Of a DNA stretch of 64,000 nucleotides, positions 9,348 through 18,632 are shown piece by piece. The notes below the pieces were generated by a model. The model was not told where the DNA came from. It worked only from the letters and a program-made list of their open reading frames with translations, and did not search any database. The stretch is from Streptosporangium album (GTDB lineage Bacteria > Actinomycetota > Actinomycetes > Streptosporangiales > Streptosporangiaceae), in contig NZ_JACHJU010000003.1 in the NCBI RefSeq assembly GCF_014203795.1, forward strand, positions 434,001 through 498,000, read 5' to 3'. A program made the position numbers and the translations under genes. Every line of letters begins with the position of its first letter. Within the stretch, counting starts at the first letter, position 1.

Positions 9348-9465
9348 CTCATCACTCTTGCTCGAAACCACGTGTCGAAACGGTCACCGTGACGGCTACG
9401 TGATCAGGAAAACCATGGAGTTCGGCGGAATCGGCGCCATCGCGATGCCCATACGAACGCCTTTA

Positions 9466-9489
9466 CTGATCAAGAAGTGCGGGCGTGAC
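9466..9489 (+). repeat. left terminal inverted repeat of IS630 element
   Basis: Begins CTGATCAAGAAG directly after TA. It pairs with the right end, which in reverse complement begins CTGAGCATGAAA; both share the inner GGGCGT block. Confidence 0.8.
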
Positions 9490-9541
9490 ACAGGTCTGAC
9501 CACTTATCAGGCACTGTTTTCCCAGGTGACATCCTTGAAGG

Positions 9542-10617
9542 ATGAGGTATTCAGACAGAAGCGGGGGACTGTCTGCGGCCGAGCGGGCCCGGCGTGAGGC
9601 GCTGAGGTTCCGGGCGGCGGACATGTTCGCCGGAGGGATCAAACCGCCGTGGGCGGCCCAACTGCTGGGAATCACCCGTAAGTCGGCCTATGAGTGGTAC
9701 GCCGTCTGGTTGAAGGGCGGCAAAGCCGCGCTGGTCTCCAAGGGCGCCGCCGGAGCCGGCTGCAAGCTGACCGCTGACCAGGTGGAGCGGCTGAAGGCCG
9801 AACTGGATCGGGGCGCCGCCGCGCACGGCTGGGACGATCAGCGCTGGACGGCCGCCCGGGTCGCCACCGTGATCGCCGAAAGGTTCCACATCCACTACAC
9901 CGCACGCGGGGTGGCCTACCTGCTCCAGCGGCTGGGCTGGTCCTTCCAGGTCCCCGTGCATCACGCCACCAAGCGCGATGAGGAGCAGATCCAGCACTGG
10001 AAGAGGTGGACGTGGCCCGCTTTAAAAGAACGCGGGCGGCCTGGAGTTCCTGGCTCTGCTTCGCCGATGAGTCCGGCCAGAGCCTGAGGCCGCCCAAAGG
10101 GCGTACCTGGGCCCGCCGGGGCCACACCCCGGTCCTGACGGTGTCCTACGGCGGACAAGGACGGGTCTCGATCGCCGGGCTGGTCTGCGTCAAGCCCGGG
10201 ATGCGTACCCGGCTGATCTATCGCACCCTCACCTATCACCGGCGCAAGGGCGAGCCCAAGGGGTTTGGCGTCGAGCAGTTCAAGGCCCTGCTGCACGCCG
10301 CGCACGCCCAGCTCGGCGGCCCGATCTCGCTGGTGTGGGACAGTCTGCCCGAACACCTCTGCGCCCGGATGCGCGACTGGATCACCGAGCAGGAGGACTG
10401 GCTGGTGGTCTACCGGTTCCCGGCGTATGCGCCTGAGCTGAACCCTGCGGAGGGCCTCTGGGCCAACCTGCGCGGCACGCTGCTCAACTTCGCCGTTCGC
10501 GGCATCGACCAACTGACTGTCCTGATCAGGCACGGGCTGAAACGGATGCAGTACCAGCCCGGCCTGCTGGACGGGTTCATCGCCGAGACCGGCCTCGTCC
10601 TCTTCGACCCACCGTAG
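9542..10617 (+). CDS. IS630-family transposase, frameshifted orfA-orfB
   Basis: Two overlapping frames form one transposase. orfA (9542-10087) has the N-terminal winged-helix and helix-turn-helix DNA-binding part (GITRKSAYEWYAVWLKGG; ARGVAYLLQRLGWSFQVP). orfB (open 10006-10617) has the DDE catalytic domain: first aspartate in FADESGQSL, second in LVWDSLPEH, glutamate in LNPAEGLWANLR. A -1 slip at 10021-10027 joins them into about 358 residues, the family's usual length, and reads smoothly across the join (WPALK-RTRAAW). The overlap and slip site suggest programmed frameshifting rather than decay. Confidence 0.88.
10021..10027 (+). promoter_or_regulatory. -1 ribosomal frameshift slippery heptamer
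   Basis: T TTA AAA in the orfA frame is a classical X XXY YYZ heptamer. Both tRNAs can re-pair after slipping one base back to TTT AAA, and the shifted frame is exactly that of orfB. It is conspicuous in a GC-rich gene, where such an A/T run is rare. Confidence 0.75.
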
Positions 10618-10640
10618 TAACGCCCAGCTTTCATGCTCAG
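10617..10640 (-). repeat. right terminal inverted repeat of IS630 element
   Basis: Imperfect inverted copy of 9466-9489. It starts at the last base of the transposase stop codon and ends immediately before TA at 10641-10642. Confidence 0.8.
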
Positions 10641-10642
10641 TA

Positions 10643-10993
10643 TGGCTGTTGGAGGCAGGTTGTGCGCACCAACGGCACCGCAATCGCCCGCCGTTTCGCC
10701 GAACACCACCGGTTTTTCGCCTTGAACGACTTCGCCCGGAATCAACCCCCAGAGCCGCTGAAGTGGTGGCTGCGGAATAGGGAGTCATACCGCAGTCACG
10801 TCGTCCTTGGCTGGTTCTGCAGATCCCGAGTCCTGTACGCGCCGTCAGCACTTCGACAGGATTTCGCTTTCCTGCGCGATCAGCGACTACCCACAGCAAG
10901 CGAGCGCGACCACACCGCCCCCGAAAGCCCGGACTCTATCGGTCCATTGCAAGGACCTTACGTGGCCACCTGCGGCATCTGTGAGAAAAGTAC
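10643..10993. other. 351-base intergenic stretch, no recognised gene
   Basis: Lies between the IS630 element and the 3' end of the AIPR gene. It is less GC-rich than the core genome. The open frame on the plus strand has no recognisable motif, no convincing ribosome site and runs into the antisense of AIPR. I see nothing further. Confidence 0.5.
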
Positions 10994-13120
10994 TCATTCA
11001 CCACTGATGAGCTTGTCTGCGATCTCGTTGAGAGTGCCATGATCCGGAACCATCCAGCGCATCGGCCCGCGAACGCCTGACGGGGGATTGGGAAACCCGG
11101 CCTCGCGCATCATGTGCATCACCAAACGACTGGCAGCGTATCGCTGCCCGTCCGCCTCCCAGACGAGAGCCTCCCAACCGTGATTACTCCACATGGCTCT
11201 TCCGCGCCTCGGATCCTGAGCAATCCATGGGAGCAGGACACTTTTCTCCCGCTGAGTCACGGCCTTGAATATGAGCTGGGCGCCGTCGGAGAGCAAGCCC
11301 GCGTTTTGGATCACCTTCACGGCATCGGCTTTCCTTGCACCATCGGGTTTAGCGGGCCTACTACTCGAAGTGGAACGCGGTGCGGCGACGCGTACCAGCG
11401 GCAGCTGGACAGGCGAGCCCGTAAAACTCTCCAAAGTACATTCAACCAGCTCTCGACATTTTACGTGATTTTTGAAAAGTGAGCCGAGAAAGACCCCACT
11501 GTTTGACTTCTGCACTTGGACGGCGAGCAGAAGGCACACTGTCCTTGTCAGCTCAGGAACCGACGCGAAAGCCTCTCGCCGTTCCGCCTCCGGGTCATTG
11601 AGATCACGATCGTCCAACTGCGAGAGAACCATGTGCGCAATCAGGCGGTTGCCGTGTACGGCAACCGCGCCGTCCCGACCATCGAGCTCGGACCGCAGAT
11701 CGGCCAGCTTTCTCTCCACTGCACGCAGAACGAGAACGCTATTCCAAAGATAAACGACGTTGAGATCGTTTGGAAACAAGGTCTGGTAGGTGGCGTCGTC
11801 ACTGGCAGTCCATAGGAGACTCACCTGCCTTTTGGCGTCAACAGCGAAAGCCGGGTCGGCATTGGCACAAGCGAGCGCAACAGCCGCCTCCTCGACGTCA
11901 CAGCCATCATCACCTGTTACATTGTCACTGCCACGCCGCACGCCATAGACTTTGTCAAATTGCAGACGAAACTGAGCGCGGATTCGCTCTTGGCGAGGGT
12001 CGAGTGCAATGAAGTCACGGGCGTCGACACCATTCTGAGTATTAGTGGCCCGCGTCACACGCGCGGCGAATCCTTCGGGACAACCGTCCAACGAGATGAT
12101 TCTAATCCAGATCTTGGCTTCACTCAGGAGATCCGGATCCTTTCGGAGGATCGAGCGAACACTCGCCGCCGTCTGCGCTCCGTTGACAACGGTTGCACCG
12201 ACGATCTGAAACTTTCCGTATTCACGTGTCTGACTGTCTCTCGCCGCACGGTGAACCTCTTCCGCAAGAACCGTTATGCCGTTATTGAAATACCAGAAGT
12301 GCTCTGGCTCATTCCATAAAGTGGCGAAGAGCGCGTCGTTGACAGGTGTCTGCCCCAGAGCATCTCTCAGATTCCCATCGAACAGCCGCTCTCCATGATC
12401 CTCATACCACCCCGCGACCTGCACAGCAGTGGCCACGCCATAGAATGCCTCGTAGGGCGTATGAATACTGCCCCATCCGGTGAGATGAACGTCGAGATCG
12501 ACACCACGGCCGGAGGTGCCGTTAACGACAAAGTCGTGAATTGCCTTAAGCCCGAGGACATTCACATCGACCAGCTCGCCGGCGTCATTTACCTCGTCAC
12601 AGAGGTTATCCAGCGGACGCCGCACCACTTCTGCCAGCTGATCGCTTCCAGTGGTGACGATCGCGAGAGTGATCTTCACGCGAGGATTGTTGAGGGCAGC
12701 CTCTATACGTGGCTGAAGTGCACGGAGCCGCTGGTTGAAACGGTCATACCTTCCAGCAAATAGGTCCCGCGCTCCACTGGTCAGCTTGAGCGCCTCCGCT
12801 TGATCGACGTTTTTTCTACCCTCCGCATGCCACTTCGCTTGGACCAAGAAAATTCGATCGTGGTTGTCATCGATCGCGACGGCATCAATCCCATTGTCGT
12901 CGAAGCCGTCGATTACGCAGGCCGCCGCCGTAGCCGCATCGAACCCCGTGAGCGCCTGAACCCCAAGGGCCGCAAGGCCTCGTGAGAGAGACGCGGGGTT
13001 GCCGTCTACAGGGACACGCAGGTCGGAAAGATCCAGATGCGGGATTAGTGTCCGACGAATATGTGCGGCAAGTTGATTGATGTGCAGGATGCTCAAAGGA
13101 GGGCCTTCGTTCGGGTTCAT
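10994..13120 (-). CDS. AIPR-family phage-resistance nuclease-like protein
   Basis: A 708-residue protein of the AIPR (abortive infection phage resistance) family. Seen: an N-terminal PD-(D/E)xK/Mrr-like core with D79 (in NGIDAVAI), a beta strand and the Q94-A-K96 triad end (FLVQAKW), and the AIPR signature HFWYFNNGITVL at residues 274-285. The C-terminal ~110 residues (WEADGQRYAASRLVMHMMREAGF region) form a further domain I cannot name. It starts at ATG 13120 with a weak ribosome site, 108 bases beyond mad8 and on the same strand, so it could be the last gene of the defence operon or have its own promoter. Its DNA is visibly poorer in GC than mad6-mad8, suggesting separate acquisition. Expected role: DNA or RNA cleavage on phage infection (family knowledge). 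Confidence 0.82.
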   Translation of the reverse strand: MNPNEGPPLSILHINQLAAHIRRTLIPHLDLSDLRVPVDGNPASLSRGLAALGVQALTGFDAATAAACVIDGFDDNGIDAVAIDDNHDRIFLVQAKWHAEGRKNVDQAEALKLTSGARDLFAGRYDRFNQRLRALQPRIEAALNNPRVKITLAIVTTGSDQLAEVVRRPLDNLCDEVNDAGELVDVNVLGLKAIHDFVVNGTSGRGVDLDVHLTGWGSIHTPYEAFYGVATAVQVAGWYEDHGERLFDGNLRDALGQTPVNDALFATLWNEPEHFWYFNNGITVLAEEVHRAARDSQTREYGKFQIVGATVVNGAQTAASVRSILRKDPDLLSEAKIWIRIISLDGCPEGFAARVTRATNTQNGVDARDFIALDPRQERIRAQFRLQFDKVYGVRRGSDNVTGDDGCDVEEAAVALACANADPAFAVDAKRQVSLLWTASDDATYQTLFPNDLNVVYLWNSVLVLRAVERKLADLRSELDGRDGAVAVHGNRLIAHMVLSQLDDRDLNDPEAERREAFASVPELTRTVCLLLAVQVQKSNSGVFLGSLFKNHVKCRELVECTLESFTGSPVQLPLVRVAAPRSTSSSRPAKPDGARKADAVKVIQNAGLLSDGAQLIFKAVTQREKSVLLPWIAQDPRRGRAMWSNHGWEALVWEADGQRYAASRLVMHMMREAGFPNPPSGVRGPMRWMVPDHGTLNEIADKLISGE

Positions 13121-13228
13121 TTGTTCTTACGGCAAACGCCCTGCCAAAGTTCAGGTTTCACCCGGATCGAACACAGCTACGGGGAGTAACGATAAATCTC
13201 CTGATACCGGGTGGAGAGGGCCGTCCAA

Positions 13229-16200
13229 CTAGTCGACCGCCGTCTTGGTCCCTCCGCCATGACGTGTCACCCGAGGACGCAGTCGCACCTTGACCGCGTT
13301 TCGAGTAAACGCGACGTCCGTCGCCTTATTGGACCAGACATACGCCTCTCCCGGCGACAAATTGGCCATTCTAGAGGAAGTGAGTTCGGCCAGCGACGCG
13401 TTCGCCTTCTGAAGATGCTTGAGCCATGCCGGCGATGTGAACTTGTGCAGGATCACATGGTTAGAGAGTGCGATCAACGAGGTCGGAACGGAGAGCGGAT
13501 CCTGGCTGGCGACCAGGACGCTCATTCCCTTGTGCCTCATCTCACGGACGCTCTCGACGAGGCCCGCCACGAGGTCGGGGCTCTCGATGTATTTGTGGGC
13601 TTCGTCGAACACGACCAGCTTGTTGAATCGTCTGCCCTCGCTCTGCGCCTCAGCGAACAACTGCATGAGGACCACGAAAAGGCCTAGCGCCTCATCCTTC
13701 TCGATGAACTCGTCTCGCAGGTCGACGATGATCATTCGCCCCGGCCGAACGAGTTGCTTCACCCGTGCGTTCTCATCGATGTACTCGGCAGCCAGGTTGA
13801 GGCGCTCCTGGGCGAGTTGCTTTAGGTTGTCCGAAAGTGAGGAATGCTCGACACCGTCGCGAATGACTTCAAGCCGCAGGTCCCTGCGGTTCGCCTTCAT
13901 GATCCTCTGAAGCTGCCGGATGTACGTGGACTGGTTGCCGATCGCCCCCATGAGGAAACGCCAGTGCTCGGCGCGTAGTTCACTGGAGCCGAATTTCAGC
14001 GGGAGAACGTGAATGTTCGGATATTCGGAGCGTCGCTGCTCCAGTTGATCTTCGGGCACCAGCATCACCACATCAGTCAGCGCCGCCGGCTCGACCCCGT
14101 AGCGCCGACGCAGCGTCTCGATCTGAGCGGCGTCGTCGTTCGGCCTGACCATGCTGGTGAACTCCGGCGCGTAGTCCAATGTCGGACTGTAATGGAAGAC
14201 GATCGTGGCCAGCGGGCTCGGCAGCTCGTTGACGGGAGGCGCGGACAGCGAGGCGGCCTCGATGATCGTGCCGAGCGTGTAGCTCTTGCCTCCGCCCTGT
14301 ACCCCGAACAGGCTGATCGTGTGCGTCTCATTGAGGTCGAGTGCGATGCGTCGACCCGCGACCTCACCCAGAACTCCGTACTGCGGTGACGGTTCGGTCG
14401 ATCCCAGGTAAACGTCGGGGGTCGGGCTCGAGCCCACCTGAGAGGGTTTGGCCGGTTCAGCCTCCGCAACTGCCTGCACAGGCTCGTACAGCTCCCTTTT
14501 CTCGGAGATCTCAAGGCGAGGGGCAGGAAGCTCTGCCGGAGGTGCGAACGCCTCCTCTTCCGCCTTCCCCCGCCCCGCTTCGGGCTCATCATCGGCGTCT
14601 TCGAAGATCTCGTCTTCTTCAGGCACCTCATGTGCGCGGACCGGCGCCCGGAAGACGGCGTCCGCGAGCCGCGGGAGGGTGAGGTCGGACCGCTCCAGGG
14701 ATTCCGAGGTGAGGCTCGCGGCGGTCTGTCCGGCGGCCAGGACCGCGTCGGTGGGGATGGCCTCAATGAGTTCCTCGGCGAGGTCGCGTCCGATCCGGTG
14801 AAACTCAATGCCTCCCTCGGACTCGCTCGACGTGCCCTTGCCCCCGAGGTCGAAGACGAGCCCCGTGCGGGTGAACTCCAGCCGGTAACCGCGGTCGAGC
14901 TGTGCCAGCAGCCATCGGGCCTCGTCGGCGGCGTCCGCGCGCATGGTCTGGTACCGGACGGCCCTACCAAGGTAGAAGCGGAGCAGGGCGGCCAGATCGG
15001 CGTTGCGCACCACTCGATCCGGGCGGTCGGGCTGGGTGCGGTGCGGGTCGAAGTGCTCGGCCAGGACTTTCGCGCTCTGGCTCAGCTGAACCGCCATGTG
15101 GTTCTTGAGATCTTCGTAGGCGGACAGATTGCCCAGCGAGCTGTAGCACTTGACCTCGACCAGGCGGCAGGTGATGGTGCGCCGCCGCGCATCCAGGCTG
15201 AACAACGCCAGATCGGTGCGCTGGAGCCCGACCGCCTCGCCGACCTCGTCCGCGCGTTTACGCGCCTCACGGTACAACTCCAGATGTGCGTCCAGCGGAA
15301 CGAGGATCTGATCGGCGAGGACACCCTGATAGTCAAGGTAGAGCCGGGCCAGTGCCAGGCCGAGAACCTCCGTGCGCTGCGTGGAAACCGCGGAGGCGAG
15401 TTTGAAGGCCAGGCGTCCGGAGAGCAGGCGCAACTGGTCGAAGAAGGTGGCGGTGTGCCGGGAGGCGATCTGGAAGCCGTGCTGCGCGATCATCGGAGAG
15501 AGCAGGGATCGCAGCTCGTCCACGGATCGGGAGCTGATGACGATGTGGTGGCCCAGGCCTTCGGCGCCGTCGGCGTCGAAGTCGATGACGTAGTCGGGAC
15601 GTCGCTCGCTTCCCGTGCTGTCGAAATACTCCACTCCCAGCGTCCTGTCAGCGGTGATCACCCAATCGCTGGACCGGTGGGCCTGGTGCAGGAGGGTGCC
15701 GTCCTCCACGTCGAGGCTCAGAGTGATCCTCGGCGCGAGGCGCGTTCCCACCTGCCCGGTGGTCACGGCTGAAGCGGCGGCGGAGACGGTCGCGGGCAGC
15801 GATGAGAGGAGATCGGAGAGTTCTTCCGCTCCCCTGATCGGTTGGGCTCGGCCGTGGCGGGGCTGTTTGTGCCAGGCGACGAAATCCTCGTCCTCGACGT
15901 AGGTGACGACCATGTCCTGCTGGAGCCCGTGAACCTGCGCGGGCCCGTGGCTCTCGGCGGGAGCGGCGTCGAAGCGCTCGCCGCTGAACGCGTCGAAGAG
16001 AAGGGTGACGTGGGCGGAATGCTCTCCACTCGCGGAACGGAACTCGTCCATGGGGCGTACGGCCACCGACAGCTTGGGGGTGATCCCTGAAACCGTGCGT
16101 GTGTGGAACGGTTCCGCGTCCGCGGCCGAACTCCACTCGCCCCGTAACAGCTGCGCCAGGGCGTCTCCGTTGCCGGCGGCCTCGGGATCTCCGGCGAAGA

Positions 16201-18622
16201 GCCGGATGTCGTAGCTGATCTCCTTCAAGCCTTTCCGCCGCTGAAGTTCGATGAGCATGTCCGCGACCTGCTCGGCCCGTCCCGCGTTGACGACACTGAT
16301 CACCAAGGTGGCGACGTAGGGGTGCAGACGCAGGTATCGCTCGACCCGGTCAGCGAGCCGCTTGCCGGAGATCGACCTGTCACTCGTCCAGCGTTCCGGC
16401 AGGCGAAGCGCCGCCATGAGCGCCGCCGATACGCCCTGCGGATCATCGGTGTCGGTGGGCAGGCAGACGCCCCAGTAAGGGTTGAGATCGCTGCCTGCGA
16501 CGGCAAGCCGGCCACCCGATCGGGGGACGACGAGGGGAAAGCCGAGCGGGGCCATCCCGGCCAAGGACCGCCCCGCGGCGGCGATCACCGCGGCTTCGTT
16601 CTCAGCGGCGTCGGCAAGCCACCGGTGCCCGAGCTCGGCCCAGGTGACGAGCCAGAGCAGGCGGAGCGGATGCGTCGGCGCGACAAGGGTCAGCTCGCTC
16701 GTCGTTCCGCGAAGATCGGTGTGGTTCACGGTGACACAGTCGACCTGCAGCATCGCCGTGAGCTCACGTAGAAGGCCCGCGGTCTGGGTCTCGTCGGCCC
16801 GCTCGGCGCGGTGGAGGTGCCGGCTCAGCAGCTCACCGTACGCTTCGGCGTAGGTCTGGGTGAGAACGCGGAGGCCGACCAGGTCACAGCCCTCGACGAC
16901 CATCGCGTCCGCGCCGCGGATCGCTTCGAAGATCGCACGGCGCGCCCGGCTGAACGCTTCGAACGTGTCGGCTCCGCTGCTTGACCACACAGACTCCTCA
17001 CGGGTGACCGGCCCCGGCTGGTCGGCGTGGATGGGGAGGCGCAGCCGCCCGATGCGATCGGGATCGGCGAGGATCTGCCGTTCCAGCTCGCAGAGCGTGG
17101 GCGCGAGCGGGATCTCGATCTGCGCGTGAGCGCCGAACGCGGCCTGGACGACGTGACGCCCCGGTCCCTGTGCGCTCTTCCAGGTGACCGCCCGGCACGT
17201 CACGTCCCGCCAGTCCCTGCCTTCTTCCAGAGCCTTGAATTCCAGCCGTCGCAGAGCGTGGGTGACGCCGATCTCCTTGGTGACGCGCTGCTGCGGCGGG
17301 TTCTCATCGATGTCGTCGTCGGTGACGACGAGGAACCGGTCGCTTTCGTTGAGGTCGTGCACGCCGTCGTGGGAAGGCGCCACCGGGAGGGGGATGCTCT
17401 CGTCATCGTGCGGGAGAACCCGGATGTAGTGCCAGCCCTGCTCCAGGTCGGCACCGCGTAGCTTCTTCAGGATCGCCTTGTAGGCGGTTTTCGCGGTCTT
17501 GCCGACCCGCACCGAGGCGGCGACACCGGTCGGACCGGCCTTTTCCGATATCAGCTGAACGGTGAACCTGGTCAGGCCTGCGATACGGCGAGGGTCGGGG
17601 GTGACCTCGAACGTGACGGGAAGCTGTGCCGGTCCTTGCTTCCCAGCGAGGAGGAACAGCTGTCCGGTGAAATTCGCCAGGACGGGGTGGTTCACGTGCT
17701 CAGGCCTGTCACCCGCGCGAGGAAGGTCGAGATCACCGAGAGTGATCCGGAGCGTCTCCACGGGGCGTTCCTCGCGCAGCTGCCAGTGCTGGAAGGCGAG
17801 CTTCCAGTTCGCGCGATCGACCACGATCCGGCGAGTCCAGGCTCTCGGATTCTCCAGGCCCGTCTGGACCACGAATTCGGCGAGACGCGAGCGGAACGGG
17901 GGGTCGGTCAAGTTCAGCTCGATGACGCGTTGCCGCTCCGGCCGTTCCGCACGAGACAGGATCCGCATCTGCTGAAGATTGCGGGCCGCACGGGTGCGGA
18001 TCTGCCCGGGGTCGGTGAAGAGATCGAAGTCGGGCACCAGACCCAGTTCGAAGACGGCCGCCCCGGCCGCGAGCGGGTCGAACTCGTTGAGCTGAACCGT
18101 GAGCAGGTAGCGGGCCCGAGCCAGTGAGTCGCCGTACGGCCACTGCTCCTCGATTAGGAGGTCGAAGAGGTCATCCGCACCGCGGCGCAGCTTCTCGGGA
18201 AGCTCCGCGAGCAGCCGCCCGGCCAGGCTGGAGTAGACATCACCCAGCACAAGGTCCTCGAAGGTGGCCACGTCGAAGGAGTCCTCGGCGCTGGCCCGGA
18301 TACCGGGGGGAACGAAGACCAGCAGAGGCGGTCGCTGCCGGTCGCCGACCGGATTGCGCAGCTCGATCAGCTTGGTGCTGCTGATCGCCACATCCGGGGA
18401 GACGTCGGGCGGGGCGCCGAGGACGTGGACCTGGGCGTCGTTGTTCACGGCGGTGCGCACCCTGCGGCAGAGCCGCTCGGCGAGGGCCGCGCCGATGTCG
18501 GTGACGCGGGCGCAGTGCCCCGGCCGGCGGTCCTCCAGCAGGGCGGACAGCCGGGGGGTGAGCACCCGTTCCAGTGCCTCGTCGAGGTCCTGGTCGAGTA
18601 GTTCGCGTAGTCCTGCGCTCAT
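13229..18622 (-). CDS. mad8: MADS protein MAD8-like, nuclease-like core plus HerA-like ATPase
   Basis: A 1797-residue protein. The C-terminal third is a HerA/FtsK-type ATPase: Walker A GVQGGGKSYT with K1446 and Walker B KLVVFDEAHKY with D1673. The central part holds a PD-(D/E)xK-like core, D1144 in FSLDARRR and E1156-V-K1158 in VEVKCY. The N-terminal ~1,100 residues match no domain I recognise. A polar, acidic linker (EVPEEDEIFEDADDEPEAGRG begins there) separates the nuclease-like and ATPase parts. ATG 18622 is chosen because the longer frame runs into mad7; it leaves a 10-base gap. By position and domains it corresponds to MAD8 of the methylation-associated defence system, where it would act in restriction (inference). 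Not known: whether the nuclease motif is active. Confidence 0.8.
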   Translation of the reverse strand: MSAGLRELLDQDLDEALERVLTPRLSALLEDRRPGHCARVTDIGAALAERLCRRVRTAVNNDAQVHVLGAPPDVSPDVAISSTKLIELRNPVGDRQRPPLLVFVPPGIRASAEDSFDVATFEDLVLGDVYSSLAGRLLAELPEKLRRGADDLFDLLIEEQWPYGDSLARARYLLTVQLNEFDPLAAGAAVFELGLVPDFDLFTDPGQIRTRAARNLQQMRILSRAERPERQRVIELNLTDPPFRSRLAEFVVQTGLENPRAWTRRIVVDRANWKLAFQHWQLREERPVETLRITLGDLDLPRAGDRPEHVNHPVLANFTGQLFLLAGKQGPAQLPVTFEVTPDPRRIAGLTRFTVQLISEKAGPTGVAASVRVGKTAKTAYKAILKKLRGADLEQGWHYIRVLPHDDESIPLPVAPSHDGVHDLNESDRFLVVTDDDIDENPPQQRVTKEIGVTHALRRLEFKALEEGRDWRDVTCRAVTWKSAQGPGRHVVQAAFGAHAQIEIPLAPTLCELERQILADPDRIGRLRLPIHADQPGPVTREESVWSSSGADTFEAFSRARRAIFEAIRGADAMVVEGCDLVGLRVLTQTYAEAYGELLSRHLHRAERADETQTAGLLRELTAMLQVDCVTVNHTDLRGTTSELTLVAPTHPLRLLWLVTWAELGHRWLADAAENEAAVIAAAGRSLAGMAPLGFPLVVPRSGGRLAVAGSDLNPYWGVCLPTDTDDPQGVSAALMAALRLPERWTSDRSISGKRLADRVERYLRLHPYVATLVISVVNAGRAEQVADMLIELQRRKGLKEISYDIRLFAGDPEAAGNGDALAQLLRGEWSSAADAEPFHTRTVSGITPKLSVAVRPMDEFRSASGEHSAHVTLLFDAFSGERFDAAPAESHGPAQVHGLQQDMVVTYVEDEDFVAWHKQPRHGRAQPIRGAEELSDLLSSLPATVSAAASAVTTGQVGTRLAPRITLSLDVEDGTLLHQAHRSSDWVITADRTLGVEYFDSTGSERRPDYVIDFDADGAEGLGHHIVISSRSVDELRSLLSPMIAQHGFQIASRHTATFFDQLRLLSGRLAFKLASAVSTQRTEVLGLALARLYLDYQGVLADQILVPLDAHLELYREARKRADEVGEAVGLQRTDLALFSLDARRRTITCRLVEVKCYSSLGNLSAYEDLKNHMAVQLSQSAKVLAEHFDPHRTQPDRPDRVVRNADLAALLRFYLGRAVRYQTMRADAADEARWLLAQLDRGYRLEFTRTGLVFDLGGKGTSSESEGGIEFHRIGRDLAEELIEAIPTDAVLAAGQTAASLTSESLERSDLTLPRLADAVFRAPVRAHEVPEEDEIFEDADDEPEAGRGKAEEEAFAPPAELPAPRLEISEKRELYEPVQAVAEAEPAKPSQVGSSPTPDVYLGSTEPSPQYGVLGEVAGRRIALDLNETHTISLFGVQGGGKSYTLGTIIEAASLSAPPVNELPSPLATIVFHYSPTLDYAPEFTSMVRPNDDAAQIETLRRRYGVEPAALTDVVMLVPEDQLEQRRSEYPNIHVLPLKFGSSELRAEHWRFLMGAIGNQSTYIRQLQRIMKANRRDLRLEVIRDGVEHSSLSDNLKQLAQERLNLAAEYIDENARVKQLVRPGRMIIVDLRDEFIEKDEALGLFVVLMQLFAEAQSEGRRFNKLVVFDEAHKYIESPDLVAGLVESVREMRHKGMSVLVASQDPLSVPTSLIALSNHVILHKFTSPAWLKHLQKANASLAELTSSRMANLSPGEAYVWSNKATDVAFTRNAVKVRLRPRVTRHGGGTKTAVD

Positions 18623-18632
18623 CGGGGTCCTG

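Larger units (their letters stand above)
9466..10640 (+). mobile_element. complete IS630-family insertion sequence
   Basis: A 1175-base element bounded by 24-base imperfect terminal inverted repeats (17 of 24 positions match) and flanked on both sides by TA (9464-9465 and 10641-10642), the target duplication characteristic of the IS630/Tc1-mariner group. It carries one transposase split over two overlapping frames joined by a -1 slippery site. Both ends and the catalytic residues look intact, so it may be active or recently inserted. It marks the left edge of the accessory region next to the AIPR and defence genes. Confidence 0.9.

Noticed and set aside
9358..9597. Open frame overlapping the left IS630 end as a possible gene interrupted by insertion
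   Set aside because: No recognisable domain or ribosome site, and the frame crosses the inverted repeat. It reads like non-coding sequence.
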